Assembly (NCBI RefSeq): GCF_042662225.1
Contig: NZ_JBHSYQ010000004.1
Location: 186,001-250,000 of the forward strand
Length of the DNA: 64,000 nt
Origin: Nibribacter roseus
GTDB taxonomy: Bacteria > Bacteroidota > Bacteroidia > Cytophagales > Hymenobacteraceae
Direction: 5' to 3'
The notes under the pieces were generated by a model, which was not told where the DNA came from, did not search any database, and worked only from the letters and a program-made list of their open reading frames with translations. Position 1 is the first letter of the stretch. Each line of letters opens with the position of its first letter. The translations under genes and the position numbers were made by a program. Below are positions 53,112-62,681 of the stretch, piece after piece.

Positions 53112-53386
53112 GCAGTAGTTAAGGTTTGTTGCTTGATAGCCAGATACAGTGCCTGGCTTTCTGGACGAAGGGTTTCGGCTGGAATCTCTATAGAACGCAA
53201 AATCTCCACTAAACAGTTAATTCTTCCCTCCAAGGGGAAATATTTGTTTACCACCACCACCTTGGTATCCTTGAGAATACAAAACCCAGACTTAAAGGTA
53301 CCTTTTTCATAGCGCAGCATATATTCACTCTCCGCAAAAACATCTTCTAGCCGGTTTAAAAATGGCCGGGTGTACTTTAGCTGCAT
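53108..53386 (-). CDS. conserved hypothetical small protein
   Basis: 92 aa. No recognised domain. The middle is hydrophobic-alternating (GFCILKDTKVVVVNKYFPLEGRIN), suggesting a small alpha/beta fold; cytosolic. Its stop overlaps the MBL gene start by 4 bp, so it is translationally coupled and is likely a functional partner. The family appears to be Bacteroidota-specific, from memory. Confidence 0.7.
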   Translation of the reverse strand: MQLKYTRPFLNRLEDVFAESEYMLRYEKGTFKSGFCILKDTKVVVVNKYFPLEGRINCLVEILRSIEIPAETLRPESQALYLAIKQQTLTTA

Positions 53387-53411
53387 AAAAATTAAAGGGT
53401 GTTATAAGCAA

Positions 53412-53789
53412 TTACTGAACGTACTCCTTCACCGTTGCCACTAACATGTCAAAATCAAGCGGCTTGGGAAGATAAGCGTTTATGCCAGCTTCCTTAAATT
53501 GTTCTAATGTATAGTTGTTGGCATTACCGGTAACGGCAATAATCGGGATATTAGCTATTTCAGGATTGTCACTGGAGCGGATCTCCTTGGTGCATTCCAT
53601 CCCGTTCTTCACCGGAATGTTAAGATCCATCAATATGGCGTCAATTTTCTGGTCCTGTACTTTCTTAATTACCTCGCCGCCGTTTTTGGCAGACAGAACT
53701 TTATAGTTCTGCAGTTCCAGTATTTTCTTGGTCAGGTTCAGAATTACTGAGCTATCCTCGGCAATTAAAATGGTTTTAGAATCGGCCAT
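53412..53789 (-). CDS. single-domain response regulator (CheY-like)
   Basis: 125 aa. A receiver domain only: E11/D12, phospho-acceptor Asp55 in ILMDLNIPVKNG, Thr in IAVTGNA, Lys in YLPKPLDF. No output domain. It begins 2 bp after the giant hybrid kinase stops, so it is the likely acceptor of its phosphorelay through the kinase's Hpt domain. Confidence 0.92.
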   Translation of the reverse strand: MADSKTILIAEDSSVILNLTKKILELQNYKVLSAKNGGEVIKKVQDQKIDAILMDLNIPVKNGMECTKEIRSSDNPEIANIPIIAVTGNANNYTLEQFKEAGINAYLPKPLDFDMLVATVKEYVQ

Positions 53790-53791
53790 GA

Positions 53792-56700
53792 TCAGTTAGA
53801 TAAAATTTTGTTTCGATAGTGGGCTCTAAAATTAGCAAAAGAAGTTTCTAAATCAGAAAAGGTTTCTGATACATGGGCTACTTCTCCTTTTAGAATGTCG
53901 TGTTCCAGGTCCTTGGCTAAGGTAGAAACGTCATTCAAACCCAAAGTAGAGGCAGTACCCTTTATTTGATGCAGTGTACTCAAAATTCCTGAATAATGTT
54001 GTGCCTCTATCTCCTTTTTAGCCTCTATCAACAGCTGTGAGGTTTCATCTTCAAATTCAATGTACAACTGCAAGGCAAATTCATAGCCGCCAATGCTACG
54101 CAGTTGTTCTACAATCTCCATGTCCAGAAAATCTGACTCGTCTTTGCCGGTGCCTTGCGCAGGTAGCACTTCTTTTCCAATTGAATGGGTGCTTTGGGCT
54201 TTTGCATACCAGCGCGATATCCGGTCGTGCAGGTCAGATATTTTTACTGGTTTTGAAATATAATCGTCAAGCCCTTCACTAATGAATTTCTCCGCGTCAT
54301 CTTTCATGGAATAAGCCGTCATGGCAATAATAGGGGGGCAATCTGAGCCTAGGTGTTTTTTAAGCTCTTTAGTAGCCGTTACACCATCCATTTCGGGCAT
54401 TTGTATATCCATAAAGATAAGCTCGTAAGGCTTAGCCAACGCTTTTTCAATGGCTTCAAATCCGTTTGAGGCCACATCGGCATAGCAGTTCATACGCTCC
54501 AGCAGTTTCAGGGCTACCTTTTGGTTTATCTGGTTGTCATCAACCAGTAGCAGTACTGGAGCCGGATCAAAAATGCCAATATTTTCCTGCTCCTTAGAAG
54601 ACAACAGTAAATCATTGATCTGAGTAATGTTTTCAGCCTCTTGACAGGTAATGGTAAACCAGAAGGTACTTCCCTCTCCAGGTACAGACTCTACGCCAAT
54701 TTCACCACCCAATAATTCACTCAGTTGCTTTGAAATAGCCAAACCAAGCCCGGTGCCGCCAAATGTTTTTGAAGAGGAATTATCAAGTTGGGTGAAGTTG
54801 GTGAATAGTATCTGTATGTCTTCAGGGCTAATGCCAATGCCGGAGTCTTTTATACGGAACTCTAACTTGTGTTCTTGTCCCTCGCTATAAAGCTTGTTCA
54901 CCGCTACACTCACCTGGCCTTCATTGGTAAATTTTATGGCATTAGAGGTAAGGTTAGAGAGTATCTGCAGCAAACGGGTTTCATCTGTAATAATGTACCT
55001 TGGAGTGTCTTCTGAAATAGAGAAAGAAAATTGTAGGTCTTTCTGATTTGCCCGGTTGGCAAACAGTGAGTGAATTTTCTCTAATGTATAAAGCAAGTCA
55101 ATTCCGGAAACATTTATCTGTAGTTTCCCCGCCTGTATTTTAGAAAGATCCAGAATATCGTTCAAGATATCAAGTAACGCATCAGAAGACTTGCGGAGGG
55201 TATCAATGTAATCTATTTGCTCCTCGTTAGAGGCTGTGTGGTGCAGCAGGTCTATCATACCAATGATTCCGTTCATTGGGGTTCTCAATTCATGGCTCAT
55301 GTTAGCCAAAAACTGAGTTTTAGCCTGTAATGAGTTTTCGGCCAGTTCTTTTGCCCTAATGAGTTCGCGCTGTGTATTTTTAAGTTCTGTGATATCACGG
55401 CAGACTCCTTCTATGGCCACTGGCTCATCTTCAGAATTTGTGATCAAACGGGAGTTGATAAGAACCTCTAGTTCTTGGTCGTTTTTGGTACGTAGGGTTG
55501 TCTCAAAGTTGCGGACACTTCTCTGCTTGGTAAGAGAGTTTAGAAGTTGTTCAAAATCTTCGGGGTAAACATATAATTCCTGAACGTTCTTGCGCATTGC
55601 TTCGCTTTGCGTGTACCCTAACATGTCTTCCACAGACGGGCTGAGAAGCTGGAATTCTCCGCCAATGTTGGTTTTGTAGTACATGTCCTGGAACGACTCG
55701 AAAATCTGACGGAATTTCTCTTCGTTCTCTGACAGGGCCAACTGAGAAATCTTTTTCTCGGTAATATCCAGTGCAATGGCCGATACGTCTTCAAAACTGC
55801 CGTCTTCCAGGTAAATAGGGTTCAGGAGTACTTCATGCCACACGCTGGAGCCGTCAGGCTTGATCAATTCAATCTCGAACTGTTGTGGCTGCCCTTCAAA
55901 AGCATGGCTGTAAGACTGCTTCATGAGGTCAAAGTATTCCGCCGATATAAATGACTCTACCAGCTCGCCCAATTGAAGTCCTAAGACAGCCTGATTATTT
56001 GACCAGTCAAAGATGAGGTTTGAGAAGTTCTGGTTGAAGGAAGTGAGTCTGTAATGGCTGTTAATGGACCACATTAAATGGGTTCCGCTTTCAAAAATAG
56101 CTTTTAAGCGGGCATTCTGGATGTTTATCTGCTCTTCGTTCCGTTTTCTTTCAATGGCCAAGGCCACCTGGTTTGAGATAAAGTGCAGAATTTCAACGTC
56201 TGTCTGAACGTACGCTTCTGGGTTTTTGTAATCACGTACCGCAATTACACCAATGATGCGCTCGCCAATGGAAAGCGGTGAGGAGAGCATTACCTCTGGT
56301 ACCACACCATTAAGCTCTACTTTCCCTTCCTCCACCAGTTTCAGAAAATCATCCTTGGTGGTATATAAAGGTTTACCCGTTTTGATGATGTACTCAGTAA
56401 TGCCGGCAGAAAATGGTCTTGACAACGACTCACTAGGCAAATCTGAGAGCTGATCTACATAGTACACAAAATTGATGCTGTTTTTCTCGTCATCAAAAAG
56501 GGCAATGTAGAAGTTATGCGTTTCAATGATCTTGCTGAGCTCACGGTGTATAGCGCTGTACAAAGACTGTAAGTCTTTGGAGCTGATGGCCAGGTTGGCA
56601 ATACTGTAATACACCTTCTGCAACCGCTCTGCTTTAATACGGTCGGTAATGTCGTGCAGAATAGCGCGGGTGGCAATAGGTTTGCCGTCTTGCCAGCTAC

Positions 56701-59059
56701 AGTTGATACTGCCAATTAAGTGAATAGGCTTACCACTCTTGGTCAGGAATACTGTCTCGATTTTGTTTACCTCTTCCCCTTTGTAAAGATTACGCAGCTG
56801 GTAGATGAGCTTCGCTTTGTAATAAGGGTGTACAATGTCGTTCAGGGTCAGGTTTTCAATGTCAAAATCATTGTACCCCAGCTTCTCTTTCCAGGCGCGG
56901 TTAACAAAAATGAATTTGTTGTCAGTGGAAATGTTCTGAATCAAGTCGTGAGCATTGTCAAACAAGTCTTGCAGACGGATTTTATTATCCTTCAGGGCTT
57001 CCATGGCAATGCGCTTGTCGGTCATGTCTTTCCCCACAGCCGTAATGCCCACTACTTTCCCTTCGGCATCCATCTCGAACATAATGTTCCAGCGAAGAAT
57101 CTTTGTAGAGTTAGATTTGGTTAGAAGCTCCCACTCATAATAACTTCGGAGAGATTGGCTCTGAAGCGCTTTCTGTATTTCCTGTATTCTGGTTTGCCGT
57201 TCTTTCTCGTCAACAAACAGCTCATAGTAATTCTGACCGATCACTTCTTCGCGTTTGTAGCCTGTGTACTGTAGGAAATAATCATTTACGTACACCACGC
57301 GCAAGTCAAGGTCAAGACTTACATAGGCAAGGTTTACCTGGCTCAGGAACGCCCTGAACTGATGCATTGACTCACGTAGAACCTCTTGCCTGCGAACGAG
57401 CGCCTGTGCTTCTTTCCGCTGCGTAATGTCACGCACAATGCACTGCACAAAAGATACCCCCTCCAGCTGAATAGGGCTAAAACTGATCTCGCTGTCTAGA
57501 ATTTTACCGTCGGTCTTTTCTATGCGCCACTCCATGGTTTGGGGCTGCCCATCCAGTACGGCGGCTTCTATGAGTTGTAAAGATTTTTCTACAGAAAAAG
57601 AGCCATCGGCCTGCAAAGCAGGGGAGAAGTCGGCAATTCGTTTCCCTAGTATGTCTTTTTTGTCGCAGTCAAGCAACACAGTCGCCTGAAAGTTGCAATC
57701 GGCTATTTGGGAGTTTTTTAGAAGGAAAATAGAATCGTTTGATGCCTCAAAAAGGGTCTTGTATTTTCCTTCAGAATAATGAAGTTCCTGCTTTAATTCA
57801 AAACGGGAGAGGTAGGCGTTGAGTTCGTAGCCCACATAGTTGATGAATTCTGTAAGGGCGCTGGTAATGTGCAGTGCGTCATCTATGAGCAGAATAATGG
57901 TAGCCAGATAGTTGTTGTCTGTACAAATGGGCATGGCCACCACCTCTCTTTTCCGGAACAGGTGCTGAAAATTGCGTGAAATGCTCAGAATAGAACGCTT
58001 CTTATCTTTATTCTGCAGCTGGGTAAGAAATTCAGGCTTTAACGCCAGCACGCTTTGGTCTTGCAACAGTTGGGAGTCTTTGCCTTTGCTCTTGATCAAC
58101 TGCACCATACGCGAAGCAGGCTGAAAAACATAGACCCCGCCTCCGGTAATGTTGGGTCTCTTTATCAAAGCATCTAGGGTAGCGGCCAGTATGTCATCAG
58201 CTGTCTTAAGCTTGGCAAATGTTGGAATAATCTGCTGTACAAACTCTTGCTGGTCTTGCCGCTGCCTGCCAGCCTCTGCCGCTTGTTTCGTGTCTCGAAT
58301 AGGAATGGCAGAACCAAGCACTACATCCTGCCCAAAGTATTTACCACACCTGAAAGAAAGTACCACAGGCAACAATGTTTCTTCCTGGTTTTTAAACCAC
58401 CAGTCAAACTGTTGGGTTTTCCCTTCGCAGGCCTTTTGGATCCGTTTTTTGAATGCAATTTTCTCTGATGGGTTTAAATCGAAAACCTCAAAAACAGATT
58501 TGCCCTGAAGCTGGTTCTTTTCATATTGAATATACTCCAGTGCAGCTTTGTTTATGTCAATGAATACCCCCCTTTTGTCAAGAATAAACATGGGGTCATT
58601 GCTGTCTTCAAAGATTTTACGGTAGCTAGATTCTGAGGCGTACATATCACCTACGGGCATAACCTCGGCTGCGGCAGACCTAACGGCAATATAGAGAAAC
58701 TCGTGGCCGTTCTGCCTTACAAAGCTAGACTTGAAGTAAAGCAGATCGGCACCAAGTGACTTGTCTTTGGCCTGTAAAAAGCCGCTTATGTTTTTTCGGT
58801 TACGGAGTAGGCGTAGGTTTTTCTCAAACGTAGGAAGATAGCGTTCATCCAGCAGGTCTTTTATGTTCAGATTTTCTGGCAACCCAATTTGGCCGGGGAA
58901 TAAAGCCTGAGCTTGTTGATTGATAGCTAAGATTCTTCCGTTTGGGGTGCAAACGAACATGTATTTTCTGCTGCCGCTTACATGCTCAGCCAAATCAATC
59001 AACTGCTCTGCTGACGCTACTAATTCACTCTCCTGCGCTGAACTGTTTACTGTACTCAT
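53792..59059 (-). CDS. giant soluble hybrid histidine kinase (multi-PAS, GAF, HisKA, HATPase, REC, Hpt)
   Basis: 1755 aa with no membrane segment. About seven PAS-like domains occupy residues 15-1240, interrupted by two GAF-like domains (about 265-420 and 825-1000). HisKA with the H-box ANMSHELRTPMNG near 1255, HATPase_c with TSNAIKF, DSGIGI and GGTGLGLAISKQL, a receiver (about 1500-1620, VLLLVDDNQINQK, IFMDIQMPEMDG), and an Hpt domain near 1690-1750 (LHQIKGTASTLG) follow. All steps of a phosphorelay are in one chain; the CheY-like gene after it gives the final acceptor. The multiple PAS/GAF units suggest sensing of several small ligands or redox or light cues; none can be named. Confidence 0.93.
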   Translation of the reverse strand: MSTVNSSAQESELVASAEQLIDLAEHVSGSRKYMFVCTPNGRILAINQQAQALFPGQIGLPENLNIKDLLDERYLPTFEKNLRLLRNRKNISGFLQAKDKSLGADLLYFKSSFVRQNGHEFLYIAVRSAAAEVMPVGDMYASESSYRKIFEDSNDPMFILDKRGVFIDINKAALEYIQYEKNQLQGKSVFEVFDLNPSEKIAFKKRIQKACEGKTQQFDWWFKNQEETLLPVVLSFRCGKYFGQDVVLGSAIPIRDTKQAAEAGRQRQDQQEFVQQIIPTFAKLKTADDILAATLDALIKRPNITGGGVYVFQPASRMVQLIKSKGKDSQLLQDQSVLALKPEFLTQLQNKDKKRSILSISRNFQHLFRKREVVAMPICTDNNYLATIILLIDDALHITSALTEFINYVGYELNAYLSRFELKQELHYSEGKYKTLFEASNDSIFLLKNSQIADCNFQATVLLDCDKKDILGKRIADFSPALQADGSFSVEKSLQLIEAAVLDGQPQTMEWRIEKTDGKILDSEISFSPIQLEGVSFVQCIVRDITQRKEAQALVRRQEVLRESMHQFRAFLSQVNLAYVSLDLDLRVVYVNDYFLQYTGYKREEVIGQNYYELFVDEKERQTRIQEIQKALQSQSLRSYYEWELLTKSNSTKILRWNIMFEMDAEGKVVGITAVGKDMTDKRIAMEALKDNKIRLQDLFDNAHDLIQNISTDNKFIFVNRAWKEKLGYNDFDIENLTLNDIVHPYYKAKLIYQLRNLYKGEEVNKIETVFLTKSGKPIHLIGSINCSWQDGKPIATRAILHDITDRIKAERLQKVYYSIANLAISSKDLQSLYSAIHRELSKIIETHNFYIALFDDEKNSINFVYYVDQLSDLPSESLSRPFSAGITEYIIKTGKPLYTTKDDFLKLVEEGKVELNGVVPEVMLSSPLSIGERIIGVIAVRDYKNPEAYVQTDVEILHFISNQVALAIERKRNEEQINIQNARLKAIFESGTHLMWSINSHYRLTSFNQNFSNLIFDWSNNQAVLGLQLGELVESFISAEYFDLMKQSYSHAFEGQPQQFEIELIKPDGSSVWHEVLLNPIYLEDGSFEDVSAIALDITEKKISQLALSENEEKFRQIFESFQDMYYKTNIGGEFQLLSPSVEDMLGYTQSEAMRKNVQELYVYPEDFEQLLNSLTKQRSVRNFETTLRTKNDQELEVLINSRLITNSEDEPVAIEGVCRDITELKNTQRELIRAKELAENSLQAKTQFLANMSHELRTPMNGIIGMIDLLHHTASNEEQIDYIDTLRKSSDALLDILNDILDLSKIQAGKLQINVSGIDLLYTLEKIHSLFANRANQKDLQFSFSISEDTPRYIITDETRLLQILSNLTSNAIKFTNEGQVSVAVNKLYSEGQEHKLEFRIKDSGIGISPEDIQILFTNFTQLDNSSSKTFGGTGLGLAISKQLSELLGGEIGVESVPGEGSTFWFTITCQEAENITQINDLLLSSKEQENIGIFDPAPVLLLVDDNQINQKVALKLLERMNCYADVASNGFEAIEKALAKPYELIFMDIQMPEMDGVTATKELKKHLGSDCPPIIAMTAYSMKDDAEKFISEGLDDYISKPVKISDLHDRISRWYAKAQSTHSIGKEVLPAQGTGKDESDFLDMEIVEQLRSIGGYEFALQLYIEFEDETSQLLIEAKKEIEAQHYSGILSTLHQIKGTASTLGLNDVSTLAKDLEHDILKGEVAHVSETFSDLETSFANFRAHYRNKILSN

Positions 59060-59138
59060 ATTCTACTTTTTTACCGTAGCATTTAATGGCACTTGCTTCC
59101 TTACAAAGCACCTGGAAATGAAAAACCTATTGTAGCAA

Positions 59139-59162
59139 AAATAACCTATTTTTCGGTTATTT
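59139..59162. promoter_or_regulatory. AAATAACC/GGTTATTT inverted repeat in a divergent gap
   Basis: A perfect 8-bp inverted repeat with an 8-bp spacer between the hybrid kinase and the glycosyltransferase genes. It does not have the palindrome family's design and may be an operator for either promoter. Confidence 0.35.
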
Positions 59163-59222
59163 CTTATTCTGAGCGAAAGCTGATAACTTGTGGTCCGGCG
59201 GCGGAAGCGCTGCACTTTCTCT

Positions 59223-60308
59223 ATGGGTAAATCCATTGTTTTTACAGTTACCACTGACCTGAACCATGACCAGCGGATGCAGCGCATTGCCGGTACTTTG
59301 GCCAATGCCGGCTTCTCCGTTACGCTGGTAGGGCGGGAGCTTCCGCAGTCGCTGCCGCTCAAACCTGCTAATTTCAAACAACACAGAATCTCTTGCATTT
59401 TCTTGAAGGGCCCTCTTTTTTACCTTGAGTACAACCTCAGGCTGATTTTCTGGTTCTTGTTTCAAAAATTTGACATTTATGGCACGGTTGACGCTGATAC
59501 TGCCTTAGCCGGAATTATTACGAATTTCTGGCGCCGAAAGCCTCTGGTTTTTGATGCACATGAGTTATTTCCTGAAATGCCAGAAGTGACACACCGTACG
59601 TGGGTAAAAAAAGTGTGGGCCTGGCTTGAGGAAAAAGCTTTTCAGCGGTCAGATGTAGCTTATACGGTTAGCGGCTCTTTGGTACATTATTTCCAGAAAA
59701 AGTACAGAGCACCTGTGCACCTTATTCGGAACATGCCCTTTCGCAAGCCTTTTACCCCCAGCGCACCGCCTTCAACTCCTTACTATATATACCAGGGAGC
59801 ATTGAACGTAGGGCGTGGACTGGAGAATGCCATTGCGGCTATGGCCAGTGTACCTGCTCAATTGATGATATGTGGCGATGGTCCGTTGGCAGATGTCTTA
59901 CGCCAACAGGTGCAAGATGCGGGGCTGCAAAACAAAATAATTTTCAAAGGGAATGTAGCTCCTGATGAACTCAGCACCTTAACAGCAAGCGCTTACGCCG
60001 GCCTTATGCTCTTAGACAACCAAGGCTTAAGTTACTATTATTCATTAGCTAACAAATTCTTCGATTATGTGCAGGCCGGAATTCCGCAGATTTGTGTTCC
60101 CTTTCCGGAATACCAACGACTAAATGAAGAGCATGAGGTGGCTGTATTGACCAACAATACCGTTGAAGAAGTACGCAATGCTTTGCTGATGTTACTGAAC
60201 GAGCAGCAAACGTACACAAGGTTGACGCAAAATACCCTGAAAGCCCGAGAGCAATGGAACTGGGAGCAGGAGGGACCGCGGCTTGTTCAATTATATAATT
60301 CCCTGTGA
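59223..60308 (+). CDS. glycosyltransferase, GT-B (family 4-like)
   Basis: 361 aa from the ATG at 59223. The alternative start at 59190 adds 11 basic residues. N-domain with FTVTTDLNHDQRMQRIAGTLANAGFSVTLVG, middle region VFDAHELFPEMPEVTHR, C-domain with IYQGALNVGRGLENAI, MICGDGPLADVL, IFKGNVAPDEL and NKFFDYVQAGIPQICVPFPEY (sugar-nucleotide site). It transfers a sugar from a nucleotide donor, probably for surface glycans. It is 8 bp before miaA and likely co-transcribed. Confidence 0.88.
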   Translation: MGKSIVFTVTTDLNHDQRMQRIAGTLANAGFSVTLVGRELPQSLPLKPANFKQHRISCIFLKGPLFYLEYNLRLIFWFLFQKFDIYGTVDADTALAGIITNFWRRKPLVFDAHELFPEMPEVTHRTWVKKVWAWLEEKAFQRSDVAYTVSGSLVHYFQKKYRAPVHLIRNMPFRKPFTPSAPPSTPYYIYQGALNVGRGLENAIAAMASVPAQLMICGDGPLADVLRQQVQDAGLQNKIIFKGNVAPDELSTLTASAYAGLMLLDNQGLSYYYSLANKFFDYVQAGIPQICVPFPEYQRLNEEHEVAVLTNNTVEEVRNALLMLLNEQQTYTRLTQNTLKAREQWNWEQEGPRLVQLYNSL

Positions 60309-60316
60309 TAAAGTAG

Positions 60317-61267
60317 ATGGAGAAAAAAGTTCTGATTGTAGTTGTAGGGCCCACAGCAGTAGGTAAAACAGATTTCTGTGTGGAGTTGGCGAAATATTTT
60401 AACACTGAGATTATTTCCATGGACTCCCGGCAGTTTTTCAAGGAGTTGAGCATAGGTACAGCCAAACCATCTCCTGAAGAACAAGGAGGCGTCATCCATC
60501 ATTTTATCGATTCACATTCTATTACAGAAAATTACAACGCGGGTGCTTTTGAACAAGATGCTTTGCAGCTGTTGCAACAGCTATTCAGGCAGCATAAAGT
60601 GGTTGTTGCCACTGGTGGCTCAGGCTTATATGTGCGGGCGTTGTGTGAGGGCTTGGATGAAATGCCCGAAGTTCAACCTGAGATCAGAGAGGAATTGATG
60701 CAAAGGCTTTCCACTAAAGGATTGCCTAGTTTAGTTGAGCAGCTCTCAGCCTTAGATCCGGAATATGCCCAACAGGTAGACGTGCAGAATCCGCAAAGGG
60801 TGATAAGAGCCTTGGAGGTCTGCCTGAGCAGTGGCCGTTCTTACTCCTCGTTCAGAAAGCAAAACTCTTCCAATAGCAGAGATTTCCAAATTATAAAAAT
60901 AGGGTTAAACAGAGACCGCGCCGAGCTGTACCACCGCATTGACCTGCGCATGGACCAGATGCTGGCACAGGGGCTGCTGGAGGAGGTGAAAGAGGTGTAT
61001 GCCTATAAGCAACACCAGGCGCTCCAAACAGTGGGCTATACCGAGTTATTCGATTATTTAGACGGTGTCTATGATTTTGAAGAAGCCTCCCGTTTGCTAA
61101 AGCGCAACAGCCGCCGATACGCTAAAAGACAGCTCACCTGGTTTAACCGAGACCCTGAAATCAAGTGGTTTCACCCTTCGCAATTTCAGGAGGTGCTGGA
61201 TTATGTTCAAAAGGAAATAGCCGCATCTGTTTCAGGTGTTGATGAAGAAAAAAATGCGCATGAATAA
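60317..61267 (+). CDS. miaA: tRNA dimethylallyltransferase
   Basis: 316 aa. P-loop VVVGPTAVGKTDF at the start, MDSRQFFKELSIGTAKP (the conserved Asp that activates A37), HHFIDS, GGSGLYVRAL, and QTVGYTELFDYLDG then RYAKRQLTWF. It adds the isopentenyl group to A37 of tRNAs reading UNN codons. Normal length. Confidence 0.96.
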   Translation: MEKKVLIVVVGPTAVGKTDFCVELAKYFNTEIISMDSRQFFKELSIGTAKPSPEEQGGVIHHFIDSHSITENYNAGAFEQDALQLLQQLFRQHKVVVATGGSGLYVRALCEGLDEMPEVQPEIREELMQRLSTKGLPSLVEQLSALDPEYAQQVDVQNPQRVIRALEVCLSSGRSYSSFRKQNSSNSRDFQIIKIGLNRDRAELYHRIDLRMDQMLAQGLLEEVKEVYAYKQHQALQTVGYTELFDYLDGVYDFEEASRLLKRNSRRYAKRQLTWFNRDPEIKWFHPSQFQEVLDYVQKEIAASVSGVDEEKNAHE

Positions 61268-61342
61268 GTTAGTTTCTCCTGCATGCTTTTCTCCACCTAT
61301 GGAGAGACTGAGGGGAATTGGTTACAATCGGAAGTAGTTAAA

Positions 61343-61398
61343 ACAGAAATGCGCTTTGGGCCCGTTTTATGAAAAACAGGCTCAAAACGCATTTCTGT
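61343..61398. repeat. 36-bp palindrome family, copy 15, inside a longer 56-bp palindrome
   Basis: The core (61353-61388) has arms GCTTTGGGCCCGTTTT and AAAACAGGCTCAAAAC and the loop ATGA. Pairing continues outwards through ACAGAAATGC and GCATTTCTGT, giving 26-bp arms with three mismatches. It lies between the convergent miaA and pfkA, 28 bp from the pfkA stop, and may end both transcripts by structure. Confidence 0.85.
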
Positions 61399-61415
61399 AT
61401 AGAAAAGTCTACGTA

Positions 61416-62387
61416 TTAGCTGCTCAGAACTTCTACTAACTTCAGGAAGCTCTCGCTGATCGGCTTTTTCTTGGTAATGGTATCATGGAATGGAGTGTAA
61501 ACAATCTCTCCGTTGATAACACCTACCATTTCATTACTGCGTCCGGCCAGCAAGCCTTCTACAGCTGCCATACCCATTTGGCTGCTCAGTAAGCGGTCGG
61601 CGGCGGTAGGGCGGCCACCCCGTTGAACGTGACCGATAATAGTCACCTTGGCATCCATTTGCGGGAGCGCTTGCTTTACTTTAGCGGCTATCTCAGTGGC
61701 TCCGCCTTCATCGTCGCCTTCGGCAACTATGATTATAAAAGACGTTTTAGACCGGCGCCAGCCTTGCTGCAGTGTCTCAATCACATCAGACATAGACGTA
61801 ATGGTCTCCGGAATAAGCACCATTTCGGCGCCGCCCCCAATGGCACAAGGCAACGCAATGTAGCCAGAGTCGCGCCCCATAACTTCCACAAAGAACACCC
61901 GCTCATGGCTGTCTGCCGTGTCGCGGATCTTATCAATGGCGTCAAGGGCTGTGTTTACAGCAGTGTCATACCCAATGGTGTAGTCGGTGCCGTAAAGGTC
62001 ATTGTCAATGGTGCCGGGGCAACCTATAATAGGAACGCCGTATTCTTGATGGAATATTTGGGCACCGGTAAAAGTACCGTTCCCGCCAATGGCTACAATC
62101 CCCTCTATTCCAAACTTAGAAATCTGGTCATAAGCTTTTTTTCTGCCTTCGGGAGTCTGGAATTCCATACAGCGGGCCGATTTAAGAATGGTGCCCCCTT
62201 TTTGGATGGTATTGCTGACAGAATGGGAAAACAGGCGGTAAATTTCGCCCTGAATCATTCCGTTATATCCACGGCCAATGCCGTATACTTCTAATTTATG
62301 GTAAACTGCCGTTCGTACCACCGCACGAATACAGGCATTCATTCCCGGAGCGTCTCCTCCGGACGTAAACACACCTATTTTTTTCAT
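61416..62387 (-). CDS. pfkA: ATP-dependent 6-phosphofructokinase
   Basis: 323 aa from the ATG at 62387 (MKKIGVFTSGGDAPGMNACIRAVVR), the usual start. An upstream ATG at 62450 adds 21 hydrophobic residues of no known role. GGNGTFTGA, PGTIDNDLYGTDYTIGYDTA (catalytic Asp in TIDND), VMGRDSGYIAL and VTIIGHVQRGG are intact. It phosphorylates fructose 6-phosphate in glycolysis. Confidence 0.96.
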   Translation of the reverse strand: MKKIGVFTSGGDAPGMNACIRAVVRTAVYHKLEVYGIGRGYNGMIQGEIYRLFSHSVSNTIQKGGTILKSARCMEFQTPEGRKKAYDQISKFGIEGIVAIGGNGTFTGAQIFHQEYGVPIIGCPGTIDNDLYGTDYTIGYDTAVNTALDAIDKIRDTADSHERVFFVEVMGRDSGYIALPCAIGGGAEMVLIPETITSMSDVIETLQQGWRRSKTSFIIIVAEGDDEGGATEIAAKVKQALPQMDAKVTIIGHVQRGGRPTAADRLLSSQMGMAAVEGLLAGRSNEMVGVINGEIVYTPFHDTITKKKPISESFLKLVEVLSS

Positions 62388-62620
62388 GTATCTTAAGGAA
62401 CTAGTCAGCAAAGTACGGCAATAAGAAAGAAAACTCAAGCTTTTTTGCATAAACCCCCATCAGAACTACCCTTTACAGCCCCCAAACGCTTATCTGCAAA
62501 AAATGAGATATTCGTGTCATTACAACTTTTTAAAGCCTATTTTGCAGGAAAATCAACATTTCCTAAGCTGGGTTTAGCTTTTTTTTTGATATTTTCGTAA
62601 ATTATTGAGTATAAAAGTGC

Positions 62621-62650
62621 TTGTGCAACAGTTATGCAAATTTTGTGCAA
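62621..62650 (+). promoter_or_regulatory. three TTrTGCAA repeats at exact 11-bp spacing
   Basis: TTGTGCAA at 62621, TTATGCAA at 62632 and TTGTGCAA at 62643 are spaced 11 bp, ending 31 bp before the TerB-like start codon. Phasing on one DNA face suggests cooperative binding of a regulator. The rest of the 294-bp gap between pfkA and this gene shows a T-run but no gene. Confidence 0.6.
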
Positions 62651-62681
62651 GCCGTGAAAAAATTTCCACTTACAAACTTCA

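Noticed and set aside
61623..62294. 223-codon open frame on the plus strand
   Set aside because: Antisense to pfkA, whose motifs are complete; the antisense product has no family features.
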